IMG/VR virus record: IMGVR_UViG_3300042888_000081
Span: 1-26,116 of that record
Length of the DNA: 26,116 bases
Reading direction: 5' to 3' (one strand)
From: a virus
The notes beneath the pieces are model-generated. The model was given only the letters and a program-made list of their open reading frames with translations, searched no databases and had not been told where the DNA came from. Shown here in pieces: positions 15,444 through 23,362 of this stretch. The position numbers and the translations under genes were made by a program. Every line of letters begins with the position of its first letter. The stretch's first letter is position 1.

Positions 15444-16141
15444 GTGATGACCCGACTGATCGCTATCGTTGTAGACGGGGAGGCAGGGGCGTAGGCAGTT
15501 GCCGTATGGGCTTCAAGGAAGCCGTTGGTGCGGTCGGTCGCCCACATGGCTTCGAGGTAATCACCAGCGGCAAACTGGAACAGGCTGTCTCGCGCTATGA
15601 CTGTAGTGCCGCCGTTGTTGTGCTGTGAAGCGACCATTGTGCTGCCGCTTACGTTGGTCCCGTTTACTTTCGGCCAGAAGCGCATCTCAACAGTAGAGGC
15701 GGTAGACGACGAAATCTGGGCTGTAAACGAGAGCCGATAAAGACCAGCGTTAGCAAAGACAAGTCGAGTCAGGTTTGCCGGATCGCGGCTGATGCCAGTA
15801 GCAAAGGCAGGAGCGTCGAACTGAATTGCGTAGGCCGTGTTAGCGGCGGCGGCGGTGACTGTTGCTGCCTTACCAAACAGAGCGTTACCCACGCCGTAAT
15901 CGTAGCCTTCTACGGCCAGACGATGCCACGCATTGTCTTTGGAGACGACAGGGTAGCCATCCTGATCCCACATAACGAGGCCGTCAGTCGTCGCTTTCTC
16001 GCCGCCTATCTGCTTCTGCAACAGGATAGTTTGCGCGTCCACGGACCCGCTGGTGGCGTCACGCAGGAAGTTGTGAACGTCAGTCGCCCAGCGCGTAATG
16101 TTGTCGCGGTTAGGAGTTGGGACGATAAAGCTGCGTCTCAC
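15440..16141 (-). CDS. Structural protein with C1q/TNF-like jelly-roll end (233 aa)
   Basis: Residues 1-30 are a helical RDNITRWATDVHNFLRDAT segment that probably docks onto the virion. Residues about 30-85 hold a short connecting region (VMWDQDGYPVVSKDNAWHRL). Residues about 105-233 have the strand pattern of a C1q/TNF-like jelly roll: GLYRLSFTAQI, MRFWPKVNGT, DSLFQFAAGDYLEAMWA and a final TIAISRVI strand. Such trimeric jelly rolls are used in phage tail and head decoration proteins. It is coupled by 4-nt overlaps to the nozzle-like gene upstream and the gp13-like gene downstream. Likely a tail appendage or short fibre; the exact place in the virion is unknown. Confidence 0.62.
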   Translation of the reverse strand: MRRSFIVPTPNRDNITRWATDVHNFLRDATSGSVDAQTILLQKQIGGEKATTDGLVMWDQDGYPVVSKDNAWHRLAVEGYDYGVGNALFGKAATVTAAAANTAYAIQFDAPAFATGISRDPANLTRLVFANAGLYRLSFTAQISSSTASTVEMRFWPKVNGTNVSGSTMVASQHNNGGTTVIARDSLFQFAAGDYLEAMWATDRTNGFLEAHTATAYAPASPSTTIAISRVIT

Positions 16142-17655
16142 CGAATACCTCCAGTTTTGACGTTCACTCGCATAGTGCCGATCTGCCAGCCAGCTTCCCT
16201 GCCTTCAAAGCGCAAAGCAAACTGACGGCCCCGCGCCCTGACTGGCGTAGGCCCAGTCAGATTGTATGGGCCGAATGAAAGAGCAGGAAGGTTTGGCATA
16301 TCTTGAGTCAGGATAGTCAGCGTGACATCGCCAGCAACTGCCTCGTCTGGGTAGAGGTAGTCGATGAAGGCTTGGCGGTCGCCTTGGCCGAGTTCAAGAG
16401 GACCAGTCTCGCAGTACGGGATGACGCCATCTACGATAGCAGTGCCGGGCAGTTCGTGGTTGTAGAGCAGCCCATCTGCCGACACCATCAGGGGGTAGGC
16501 AGTGGCGGCGTTGTCCACGGCTACGTTCCGCCCAATCTTGCCCTTGGTCCAGTGGTTGCCAGAGAAGTCGTAGCAGATGTAGGAGTCAGGCTCCCCAGTC
16601 GTGCTGGTCTTGGACTGATAGAGCCACCAGACTTCGTTGAAGCCGCGCAGCGAAAAGCCGAAAGTCTTGCTGTATTCTGTCTCGCTCAAGTCATTGTGGA
16701 AGAAGTCGATAACGTCTGACTCCAGCTTGTGGAGCGAGCCGTCATACATCCAGAAGTTTCGTTCTGCCGCCCACATGGCGAAGCGAGCAGTGGTGACGAG
16801 CGAAGTGGGAGAGATCAGGCCATTGTTGTCGCCCACGCGGTCAAAGCCGTAGATGTAGGGTGGGCCAAGGTAGCGGCCAGCGTAGACTTCGTTCTGACTG
16901 ATGATGAGCAGTTCGTTCATAATCTGGGTAATCGCCAGCAACGGCCCAGTTCCGGCCAGCGTGATCGACCCTGCTTGGTTTGTATTAGAAGGCGTCCAGT
17001 CAGTGTTGTCTTCCGAGGCAGACCACTGAACGATGCGGGCGTCAGTCGAATTACCGACCCCTATGACGATCCGCTCGTCAGTCACAAGGAAGTCCTGCAT
17101 ATCGGTCGGTGACGTAGCGATAACGAGTGCGGCAGGATCGCCCACAGTCCACTCGTAGAGTTGCCCGTCACCACGGAATTGGGCAAGCAAATTCTCGCCC
17201 CACAAGGCGAAGTCCCACGAGGCAGCAGGAGTTGGGACAGCACCAGTGAACGTGCGCGGAGTGCCGTATGAGCCAGCGCCGTAAGCAAACGTGCCATATC
17301 CAACTAATAGACCAGAATCCTTGGCTGCGGGCGTAAACCCAGCAGGAGTGATGGTCGATTTTGCCCCAGAGGAGTCAATGTAGTAGAGAGCGCGGTTCGT
17401 GCCGATGACAATATGTCGGCCTCCGGCATTATCAGTCCAAGCAAAGACGTTACGAGGGGCTTCGATTGTGGCGTCAGCGTAAAGGGCTGCGATGTTTGTG
17501 CCTGTAGCAGTTTTCCTGCGCTCCCAGCCGCCAATGACGCGGATCGACCCATCTTTCCAGCGCACAAGATTGGAGTCAGCCCAGCGCAGTTTCCCGCTAT
17601 AGGCTGTGCCGTTCTTGTAGACGCCCGGTTGTAGGCTGATGGGGATTAGAGGCAT
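16138..17655 (-). CDS. Tail nozzle/stabilisation-like beta-propeller protein (505 aa)
   Basis: The N-terminus (PGVYKNGTAYSGKLRWADSN, LVRW) is characteristic of a large set of phage proteins encoded just before podovirus ejection genes. The whole protein is built of repeated beta blades with recurring W/F and G-D/N turns (NVFAWTDNAGGRHIVIG, SWDFALWGENLLAQFRGDG, RNFWMYDGSLHKLES), in keeping with a beta-propeller such as P22 gp10 or the tail nozzle of short-tailed phages. It would close the tail channel and retain packaged DNA. AAGGAG lies seven bases before the ATG and a candidate promoter lies just upstream. Confidence is good for a structural tail role, moderate for nozzle specifically. Confidence 0.7.
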   Translation of the reverse strand: MPLIPISLQPGVYKNGTAYSGKLRWADSNLVRWKDGSIRVIGGWERRKTATGTNIAALYADATIEAPRNVFAWTDNAGGRHIVIGTNRALYYIDSSGAKSTITPAGFTPAAKDSGLLVGYGTFAYGAGSYGTPRTFTGAVPTPAASWDFALWGENLLAQFRGDGQLYEWTVGDPAALVIATSPTDMQDFLVTDERIVIGVGNSTDARIVQWSASEDNTDWTPSNTNQAGSITLAGTGPLLAITQIMNELLIISQNEVYAGRYLGPPYIYGFDRVGDNNGLISPTSLVTTARFAMWAAERNFWMYDGSLHKLESDVIDFFHNDLSETEYSKTFGFSLRGFNEVWWLYQSKTSTTGEPDSYICYDFSGNHWTKGKIGRNVAVDNAATAYPLMVSADGLLYNHELPGTAIVDGVIPYCETGPLELGQGDRQAFIDYLYPDEAVAGDVTLTILTQDMPNLPALSFGPYNLTGPTPVRARGRQFALRFEGREAGWQIGTMRVNVKTGGIR

Positions 17656-17676
17656 GGCAGAACTCCTTGATGCCTG

Positions 17677-17705
17677 ACTATAGCCTAAGCTATGACTTTA
17701 GCCAA
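17677..17705 (-). promoter_or_regulatory. Candidate sigma70-type promoter inside the late operon
   Basis: On the - strand TTGGCT (17705-17700) is followed after exactly 17 bases by TATAGT (17682-17677), four and five matches to the -35 and -10 consensus. The 53-nt gap it occupies lies between the metallophosphoesterase and the nozzle-like gene, one of the few real gaps in the late operon. A copy of the dispersed AGTCAG hexamer overlaps the -10 box. An ATAGC/GCTAT dyad lies in the spacer/-10 region. Confidence 0.42.
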
Positions 17706-17708
17706 TAA

Positions 17709-18830
17709 CTAGGATAGACTTGCGGTATAGCGCATGACCTCGCCGCGCTCACGATGCACAGTGATACATTTCATCGTGCTGCGGCCCGTGTAACCAAAGC
17801 CAGCGGCAGCGGCGTCTCTTGTCGTTATAGCCCTGTGGCTCTCCCACGACATCCCACCAATGTCTTTGCTGCTGTCTTGGTGGATGTGGCCGGAATCTAG
17901 ATACCGCCAGTATGTACGCCCCCAAATCGGGGCGTGAACATCGGCCACCTGTTGCACCAGCCGCTCTGGCTTGGTCTTGTCGCCGTGATGCGCGGCCAGC
18001 ATATTGCGGCCAAATTCCCAGACCCAGAGTTTGGCGGGATTGAAGTGAATAGTCACGCGCTCATCCATTTCGTAGCGCATGACCAAAGCGATTGCGAGCA
18101 TATGGGTAAAGTCAGGATCGTGGTTTCCGGCCAGCACAACAACGTCGATGTTTTTGTGCTTGGCTTTGGCTGCTTCGATCATGGAAACGTGCGCCCTGAC
18201 TGCGGCCATTGCAGCTTGGGCAAACCGCCCATCGACATCAAGGATATGGCCTGATGTTGGGGTCATGTTTTTGGAGTCGTTTTGATGGAGGGTGTCGCCC
18301 AAATTGAGGATGATCGCCCTATCGGTGTAAGGAGCAGCGTGGATGAGGGCGGAAGATGCCTCTAGGAGCCGTTGTGCGGCGATTGCGATGCTATACTCCG
18401 CACCCGTCTCGTCCTTCCACGCCTTCATACCGAAATGCACATCAGCGATCAGATAGCGAGGCAGTAGATCGTGCGCCACATTGTCGGGCATAGGCGCTGG
18501 TAGAGGGGCAGGGACAGAGCCAAGGGCTTCTTTAAACAAGTCAGCCCACGGAGTCAGATCATCTTCTGCGCGCTCTGATTTCCAGAAAACGCTGTCCCAC
18601 GATCCAGTTTCCTTGTTTTGGACGCGCCGCCAGCCGTGCTTGCCCGTATCGGTCGATAGGCCAGTGTTTTCAAGCGCAGATACAACGCCCTCGTCGGCGT
18701 TGAGCCACGCCTCTGCCGCAGCGTAAGCGCGGCGCACATAGTGCTTGTCGATCTGCAACTCGTTGGCCGCAGCAGTCTTGCTGCCGAGACGTTTGACGAC
18801 ATCGTAGATTTCACGTTGGCGGGGGGTCAT
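17709..18830 (-). CDS. Calcineurin-like metallophosphoesterase with N-terminal HTH (373 aa)
   Basis: Residues about 1-45 form a helix-turn-helix (RQREIYDVVKRLGSKTAAAN, ELQIDKHYVRRAY) like those on DNA-binding phage proteins. From residue 125 the five blocks of a two-metal phosphoesterase follow: ADVHFG (D130, H132), LGDTLH (D179), AGNHD (N236, H237), AAHHGDKTK (H281/H282) and SGHIHQ (H315, H317). The family includes Mre11/SbcD nucleases and various nucleotidases; the attached DNA-binding domain favours a nucleic acid substrate. The ATG overlaps the o-spanin stop by four bases, so it is expressed late with the lysis genes, which is an odd place for a DNA enzyme. The substrate is unknown. Confidence 0.87.
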   Translation of the reverse strand: MTPRQREIYDVVKRLGSKTAAANELQIDKHYVRRAYAAAEAWLNADEGVVSALENTGLSTDTGKHGWRRVQNKETGSWDSVFWKSERAEDDLTPWADLFKEALGSVPAPLPAPMPDNVAHDLLPRYLIADVHFGMKAWKDETGAEYSIAIAAQRLLEASSALIHAAPYTDRAIILNLGDTLHQNDSKNMTPTSGHILDVDGRFAQAAMAAVRAHVSMIEAAKAKHKNIDVVVLAGNHDPDFTHMLAIALVMRYEMDERVTIHFNPAKLWVWEFGRNMLAAHHGDKTKPERLVQQVADVHAPIWGRTYWRYLDSGHIHQDSSKDIGGMSWESHRAITTRDAAAAGFGYTGRSTMKCITVHRERGEVMRYTASLS

Positions 18831-19048
18831 TTACTGCATCCTACGTCAATCTGCTGGATCAGTAGCGCCCCCGTAACCAAGGAGCGTGGGCCACCATCCG
18901 CCGCCAGCGCCGCCGCGTGGAATGTACGGCTCTGCGCCGTGCCATCACAGATCGCGCTGTCGTTCAGCGCGGCGGCGCAGCCACTCAGCAGCAGCGTCAG
19001 GGTCAGGCACAGGCCCAACTGAGTTGATCCTCTTGGAAGTTTCGGCAT
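18827..19048 (-). CDS. o-spanin (Rz1-like outer-membrane lipoprotein)
   Basis: A 73-aa protein with a short basic start, a hydrophobic core (LGLCLTLTLLL) and a lipobox LLSGC with C24 as the lipidation site, leaving a mature peptide of about 50 residues. Its first 104 nt lie inside the neighbouring upstream gene in another frame, the embedded arrangement typical of Rz/Rz1 spanin pairs. It would reach across the periplasm with the inner-membrane partner to fuse membranes at lysis, which also indicates a Gram-negative host. The mature part is less proline-rich than classic Rz1 and has two further cysteines that could form disulfides. Stop overlaps the next start (ATGA). Confidence 0.75.
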   Translation of the reverse strand: MPKLPRGSTQLGLCLTLTLLLSGCAAALNDSAICDGTAQSRTFHAAALAADGGPRSLVTGALLIQQIDVGCSK

Positions 19049-19160
19049 AGCCTTTCAACTCCTCGATTTTCGCTGCTGACTTTCCTGCTGACTTTCCTGT
19101 AAACCATGCGGCAAACAGAGTCAGAATAGGTTTCAGCAGCGAGGCAATGAGCGAACTCAT
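18945..19160 (-). CDS. Candidate i-spanin (Rz-like), 71 aa
   Basis: An N-terminal hydrophobic segment (LIASLLKPILTLFAAWF, residues 4-20) is followed by a Gly/Lys/Ser-rich stretch and then a charged helix (AAKIEELKGYAETSKRI) and a PDPDAAAEWLRRRAERQ end. One membrane span plus a short periplasmic helix is the topology of an inner-membrane spanin, and the o-spanin gene begins inside it. It is short for an i-spanin; the separate 84-aa frame (74 aa from the preferred start) before the endolysin has a similar plan and is the alternative. The ATG overlaps the holin stop by four bases. Confidence 0.62.
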   Translation of the reverse strand: MSSLIASLLKPILTLFAAWFTGKSAGKSAAKIEELKGYAETSKRINSVGPVPDPDAAAEWLRRRAERQRDL

Positions 19161-19324
19161 GCCTTGCGCTTGGCGATCACAGACCAGACTGCAACGATGA
19201 TCGTCGCAGCAGCGCCGCCAACAGTGGTAGCAGTTTCGCTATCAATGAAGCCTTTGCCGACCAGATAGCCGCCGAGGGCCGCTGCAAGTGCGCGGGCGAT
19301 GCCGCCGATTTCAGTTGCCGTCAT
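19157..19324 (-). CDS. Holin, 55 aa
   Basis: A 55-codon frame between the endolysin and the spanin pair, overlapping each by four bases (ATGA at both ends). The peptide starts MTATEIGGIARALAAALGGY, contains a first hydrophobic helix at about residues 6-24, a short polar turn (GKGFIDSETAT), and a second hydrophobic helix (VGGAAATIIVAVWSVI) before a basic KRKA end. Two membrane spans with a small soluble loop and a positively charged C-terminus is a common small-holin design. Together with endolysin and spanins it completes a lysis cassette. It is assigned from topology and context. Confidence 0.8.
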   Translation of the reverse strand: MTATEIGGIARALAAALGGYLVGKGFIDSETATTVGGAAATIIVAVWSVIAKRKA

Positions 19325-19875
19325 TTTTTCATTCCTTTGACCAGCGCCACAATGGCGTGGAAGATTACAGCCAAAACTGATTCTGCTTCAGCCTTTTCTG
19401 GCGTGGTGACAGTGTGCATATCTGCACTGACTGGAGTCAGAAACAACGCGATCTCCGCCTCACGGCGATTGACCAGACCTTTGACCACCTCCCCTCCAGC
19501 CTTATTCCACATTCTAAAAGCAGCAACAGCTTTGTCTTTATTTCCAGCGTTCAGTTCCCGCAGTACAGTGGATTTAGCAAATGCGCCTGTCCCGATGTTG
19601 TAGGCCAAACACACACACGCACCGCGCTCATTCTGGTTGATCTTAGCTGTGATGAGCGCGTCCACTGTATTTGCGAACTTGTCCACGCCCTGCCTCAACA
19701 GGTCTTCCGCCCGTTCTTGCGTGATTGTCATGCCGTAAGCTGGCTTGACGCCGACATCTGCCCCCGCAGTTGTGCCGTATCCGATAGTCCAGATGCCCAC
19801 GATGTCTTGGTAAGCAACCAGCTTGCAGCCCTCGAACCGCTTTATCAGATCAATGGTGGCCTGATTGACGCTCAC
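19321..19875 (-). CDS. Endolysin, GH24 (T4-type) lysozyme with hydrophobic C-terminal tail
   Basis: A 184-aa muramidase that cuts the glycan strands of peptidoglycan at lysis. The catalytic trio has the same spacing as T4 lysozyme: E15 (KRFEGCK), D24 (AYQD) and T30 (WTIGYGTT). AYNIGTGAFAKSTVLREL and the GLVNRREAEIALF helix are also typical. There is no N-terminal signal-anchor, so export should depend on the holin. After residue 150 it carries an extra segment ending in SVLAVIFHAIVALVKGMKK, hydrophobic enough to bind the membrane, which is unusual for the family. Start is GTG, overlapping the previous stop (GTGA), with GGGAG upstream. Confidence 0.93.
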   Translation of the reverse strand: MSVNQATIDLIKRFEGCKLVAYQDIVGIWTIGYGTTAGADVGVKPAYGMTITQERAEDLLRQGVDKFANTVDALITAKINQNERGACVCLAYNIGTGAFAKSTVLRELNAGNKDKAVAAFRMWNKAGGEVVKGLVNRREAEIALFLTPVSADMHTVTTPEKAEAESVLAVIFHAIVALVKGMKK

Positions 19876-20096
19876 TTACGCATCTCCCTCTGGATTTCAT
19901 CTAGCTTCGTCAGGACGTTGGCAAAGCCATCCTTGATTTCCTTAAGTTCGCGGTCGTGACCTTGCTTGGTCAGATTGTGTTCCGATTTCATGACGGCGAT
20001 TTCAATCTCGTGGCCCTGCGTCATCTTGTAGTGCATCCACACAAAGGCAACGATTGGGATCACCGCAAATTGCAGCAGGAGTCGCGCTAGTTCCAT
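19872..20096 (-). CDS. Small membrane protein with coiled coil, lysis cassette
   Basis: A 74-aa protein from the ATG at 20096, chosen because AGGAG lies nine bases before it; an in-frame GTG at 20126 would add ten residues and overlaps the upstream stop. Residues 2-22 (ELARLLLQFAVIPIVAFVW) form one membrane helix. The rest is highly charged and helical (EHNLTKQGHDRELKEIKDG, KLDEIQREMRK), a probable coiled coil. An N-terminal span followed by a coiled coil is an i-spanin topology, but a holin regulator or XhlA-like lysis accessory is also possible. It is coupled to the endolysin by GTGA. Confidence 0.65.
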   Translation of the reverse strand: MELARLLLQFAVIPIVAFVWMHYKMTQGHEIEIAVMKSEHNLTKQGHDRELKEIKDGFANVLTKLDEIQREMRK

Positions 20097-20122
20097 TAAG
20101 TCCATCTCCTGCTGCATATCAA

Positions 20123-20440
20123 TCACTCACTTGGATAGGGGAAACGGGCCTTGATCTCTGCGACCTTGGCTTGCCATTCCTCAAGGGTAGCTTCACCGCG
20201 CTGAGACATGAAGAGTAGCGGGTCGGATTCCTTGGTATATGCTGCGGCACGTTTGGCTTCTTGCTCTTGCTGTGACGGCACATAAGGCGAAGGCGCGCTG
20301 AACGTCGAGCCATCGTAAAGCCAATTTGGACCTACGCCTTCAGGCAATAAAACCCAGCCCTGCTCTGCGGCAAAGTCTGCTTCTGATAAGACAGCGTTAA
20401 CCACAACGCCGCCTTCAATTACGCCATATGAACTTACCAT
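20123..20440 (-). CDS. Tail fibre assembly-like protein (105 aa)
   Basis: I prefer the ATG at 20440, with GAGG seven bases upstream, over one five codons earlier. The start overlaps the end of the glycine-rich fibre gene by seven bases. The N-terminal half contains [19 protein letters not shown] and a [17 protein letters not shown] turn, which are typical of small proteins encoded directly after tail fibres. The C-terminal half is helical ([35 protein letters not shown]). Position and motif agree with a chaperone or cap for the adjacent fibre. It lacks a named catalytic or binding site. Confidence 0.65.
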   Translation of the reverse strand: MVSSYGVIEGGVVVNAVLSEADFAAEQGWVLLPEGVGPNWLYDGSTFSAPSPYVPSQQEQEAKRAAAYTKESDPLLFMSQRGEATLEEWQAKVAEIKARFPYPSE

Positions 20441-21789
20441 GTGTAGACCTCGCAATATCCCGCACCGCCTGCACCACCAGTACCGCCAAGAAAGCCAGTG
20501 CGTGTCGAACCGCTACCTCCCCCGCCGCCGCCGGGGAATGCACCAGCGCCGCCCGCAGCGCCGTTAGCTGTCTGGGCTGAACCGCCGCCGCCGCCGCCGC
20601 ATCCTGCTGATGTTGCCGCCCCGCCCGCAGTGGGTGCAGATGCGTTAGATGTTCCTGCTGTGCCTACGCCTGCGAGGTAATTAGATTCACCCCCCGCTAT
20701 TGGCGCGTATAGAATGTTAGTAGAGCCTTCCCCACCTCCAGAGCCACCTCCACCACCGCCAAGCGCAGATGATCCAACGGGACCAGCAACTAAACTAAGC
20801 ACGCCAGCACCACCACCCCCCCCATAATAAGCAGAAGTTCCCACCCACGAAGCACCAGACCCAGTTAGCATTATAGTGGTAAGGCCAGAAGACCCAGATC
20901 CTGCATTTTGCGCCGACCCGCCAGCTCCACCAATACTATTAGTTCCAGCCCCAGTTTGCCCACCGCCGCCACCAGAAGCAGATACAAGCGCAGCAAATGT
21001 AGTTGTGCCACCAGCATTACCATTAGTGGCAGATGCCCCACCTGTACCACCAGCTCCAATTGTTACCGTGATTGATCCGTTTATCTGAGTTCCAAAAAAC
21101 CATTTTTCATAATAGGCACCACCTCCACCACCGCCACCACCATTTTTATATGTAGAAACCGCTAAAGGACGCCCGCCAGCACCTCCACCACCACCACCCC
21201 AAACACGAACAAGCACCAGAGATGCCCCAGCGGGCTTAGTCCATGTGCCTGAAGATGTGAAAGTTTGAATACTAACAACAGAAGCTAAAGCAACAATAGC
21301 TTGAGACACACGCAGCGGCGTCATCAGCGTTGCGTTATCCGTGCCAGCCTCTGCTTCAGCCTGAGAGGCTAGACTAGGTATGTTTGCAAGAACAAAAGCA
21401 GTCGTAGCAACTTGTGTGGTATTTGTGCCAGTAGTCGCGGTAGGTGCTGTAGGAGTACCAGTTAGTGCTGGAGAAGCTAGAGGTGCTTTTGCGTCAAGTT
21501 GGGTCTGGATAGCAGACGTGACCCCGTCAACGTAACCAAGTTCGGTTGCAGTCAAACCAGCGGGGGTTCCAGTCAGCTTATTGAGTTCAGCAGCCGTTGG
21601 CGTGACAGCCGTGCCGTCGATCTTCCACAGGCCACCCGACAGGTTCGGCTTTGCCTTCTGCGCACCCGTGCCACCAAGGAGCGCATCGACCGCATCGAGG
21701 TCCGCGTTGACTTTAGTCCCCCATGTGTCCGCACTGGCCCCAACTTCTGGTTTGACTAGGCTGTAGTTTGTCGTGGTTGTATCAGCCAT
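20434..21789 (-). CDS. Glycine-rich tail fibre / receptor-binding adhesin (451 aa)
   Basis: Residues 1-40 ([20 protein letters not shown], then [15 protein letters not shown]) are a common phage fibre attachment start. Residues about 60-160 hold fibre linker elements ([25 protein letters not shown]). From residue 180 there is a W-x-K-P strand pair then a long glycine-rich domain with runs of G alternating with short loops up to the end ([11 protein letters not shown]). This resembles the polyglycine-II sandwich of the Salmonella phage S16 gp38 adhesin, where loops between glycine strands contact the receptor. The loops are the likely host-range determinant. It is a paralogue of the next gene over its glycine-rich part. 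Local base use is more AT-rich than in neighbours. Confidence 0.8.
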   Translation of the reverse strand: MADTTTTNYSLVKPEVGASADTWGTKVNADLDAVDALLGGTGAQKAKPNLSGGLWKIDGTAVTPTAAELNKLTGTPAGLTATELGYVDGVTSAIQTQLDAKAPLASPALTGTPTAPTATTGTNTTQVATTAFVLANIPSLASQAEAEAGTDNATLMTPLRVSQAIVALASVVSIQTFTSSGTWTKPAGASLVLVRVWGGGGGGAGGRPLAVSTYKNGGGGGGGGAYYEKWFFGTQINGSITVTIGAGGTGGASATNGNAGGTTTFAALVSASGGGGGQTGAGTNSIGGAGGSAQNAGSGSSGLTTIMLTGSGASWVGTSAYYGGGGGAGVLSLVAGPVGSSALGGGGGGSGGGEGSTNILYAPIAGGESNYLAGVGTAGTSNASAPTAGGAATSAGCGGGGGGSAQTANGAAGGAGAFPGGGGGGSGSTRTGFLGGTGGAGGAGYCEVYTW

Positions 21790-21800
21790 CTATCCTGTCC

Positions 21801-23327
21801 TTACGAAATTACAATCTGGAACCAGACATTTGTAGTATCTGGATTTACGGGAGTATAGCCTGAACTGCTTGTCGGAACAACAGGCGTGTAAGTCACAGTC
21901 TGATCGTCGATATTAGACCAAGCCCTGACTAGGACTGTGCCAACTGCTCCAGTGGCTGAAACACCAGAAATGGCAAGCAGGACTGCCGCAGTTCCAACTG
22001 CGCCAGTGGCAGAGACACCGCTAACTAGGACGTTAGTCGTGGTCCTAACTGTGACTGACTCGACGGCCACAGCAGCCTCTAGCCCCGTAATGGTCACTGG
22101 AGCAGACCCTGTGACTACAGGGCTACCTACTGCACCTGTGCCACTGACGCCTGTGATAGTAATTGGCGAAGTCACAGTGACATCACCAACGCTGCCTGTG
22201 GCGTCAACACCAGTTACAGGCACAGAGATGTTGATCAGAACAGAAACAGTTCCGACAGAGCCAGACGCGGCCAGCCCGGTCAGCGTGACGCTAGAGCCGC
22301 CGACAACGGAAACCGTGCCGACTGTGCCGGTACCTTCGCTGCCAGTTGCGGTTGTGTTGGATGCGCCAGCCGCTGCGAGAGAGCCGACAGCGCCAGTTGC
22401 AGATACGCCTGTTGTGGTTACTGCACCTGCTGGAGTATAAGTTATAACAATTAGACCTTGAGCGCCAGCGCCCGAAGTTATGTTACTAGCGTTGCTGGAA
22501 ATACCACCACCGCCACCGCCAGCACTACCACCAGCAAACCCTACATAAGTTCCGGCTCCGTCAGTTGCTCTGTGGCCACCACCACCGCCGCCGCTGCCAA
22601 GACCATTTGGCCTTGATATATCAAAGCCGATGCCGCCATTGCTACCAATAGTAAAAGTACCATATTGCCCTAGACCAGCAGTTCCGCCAGACCCTGCACC
22701 GCCAGACCCGCCGTCTGTTGCACTATCAGTACCCCCGCTAACGCCGTTGTTCCCAGCGCCATTAGGTCCACCAGCACCGCCACCACCACTAGCAAATCCA
22801 ATAACTGCGCCAGATACAGTTTGAGCGCCGCCGCTGCCGCCAGCATATTGTGTGCTGCCGATTGCACCTATTGTAGATGCACCCGTGCCGCCAGCAGCCG
22901 TTAATGTTATTGCCGCAACCCCGCCACCACCACCATTTGCTGCGACTAATGATAATGCTTGTAAAGCATTGCCAAACCAAGTTGCGCTGCCAGCGTTCCC
23001 GTTTGTGTTGCCAGTAGATGTTCTTGTAACGCCCGCGCCGCCCGCACCGATTTGATAAGTGACAGTGCCAGATAAGGTCTGGTTAGTGGCTTTTGAATAG
23101 CCTCCGCCACCACCGCCTGTGCCGTATCTTTGGCCAGCACCGTTTCTGCTGCTGCCACCAGAGCCGCCACCGCCAATGACCTCAATGCTGTTATTGGAAT
23201 TGTTCCAATTGGCTGGGACTGTAAAAGATGTCCCTGCGGTTAGAATTATTGTAACTGTAGTTAGGGCTGCGTTTGCTCCCCCATCATCCGCTAGGGGCGT
23301 AGCGGCTAAGGGGAATGAGCCAAGCAT
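21801..23327 (-). CDS. Glycine-rich structural protein with Val-Ser-Ala-Thr-Gly repeats (508 aa)
   Basis: Residues about 25-295 are a glycine-rich domain similar to that of the neighbouring fibre: both have an IGAGGxG turn, a TNGNAG motif, then a strand and a GGGGG run. Residues about 305-470 contain about eight copies of a 20-residue unit of the form TGVSATGAVGTVSV, likely short beta strands stacking into a rod. The last 35 residues (DQTVTYTPVVPTSSSG and NVWFQIVIS) form a strand-rich cap. There is no typical fibre N-terminus, so it could be a decoration or side-fibre subunit. AAAGGA precedes the start and part of it lies in a hairpin. Confidence 0.72.
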   Translation of the reverse strand: MLGSFPLAATPLADDGGANAALTTVTIILTAGTSFTVPANWNNSNNSIEVIGGGGSGGSSRNGAGQRYGTGGGGGGYSKATNQTLSGTVTYQIGAGGAGVTRTSTGNTNGNAGSATWFGNALQALSLVAANGGGGGVAAITLTAAGGTGASTIGAIGSTQYAGGSGGAQTVSGAVIGFASGGGGAGGPNGAGNNGVSGGTDSATDGGSGGAGSGGTAGLGQYGTFTIGSNGGIGFDISRPNGLGSGGGGGGHRATDGAGTYVGFAGGSAGGGGGGISSNASNITSGAGAQGLIVITYTPAGAVTTTGVSATGAVGSLAAAGASNTTATGSEGTGTVGTVSVVGGSSVTLTGLAASGSVGTVSVLINISVPVTGVDATGSVGDVTVTSPITITGVSGTGAVGSPVVTGSAPVTITGLEAAVAVESVTVRTTTNVLVSGVSATGAVGTAAVLLAISGVSATGAVGTVLVRAWSNIDDQTVTYTPVVPTSSSGYTPVNPDTTNVWFQIVIS

Positions 23328-23337
23328 TTATGTCATC

Positions 23338-23362
23338 CTTTAACAGCGGACAAGGGTTAAAG
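23338..23362 (-). other. Hairpin between two fibre genes covering the stop codon
   Basis: On the - strand CTTTAAC and GTTAAAG arms of seven bases flank an 11-nt loop. The first arm contains the stop of the S74 fibre gene and the second runs into the AAAGGA ribosome-binding site of the 508-aa gene. Folding would partly hide that site until the upstream ribosome arrives. It has no U-tract, so it is not a terminator. Confidence 0.4.
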
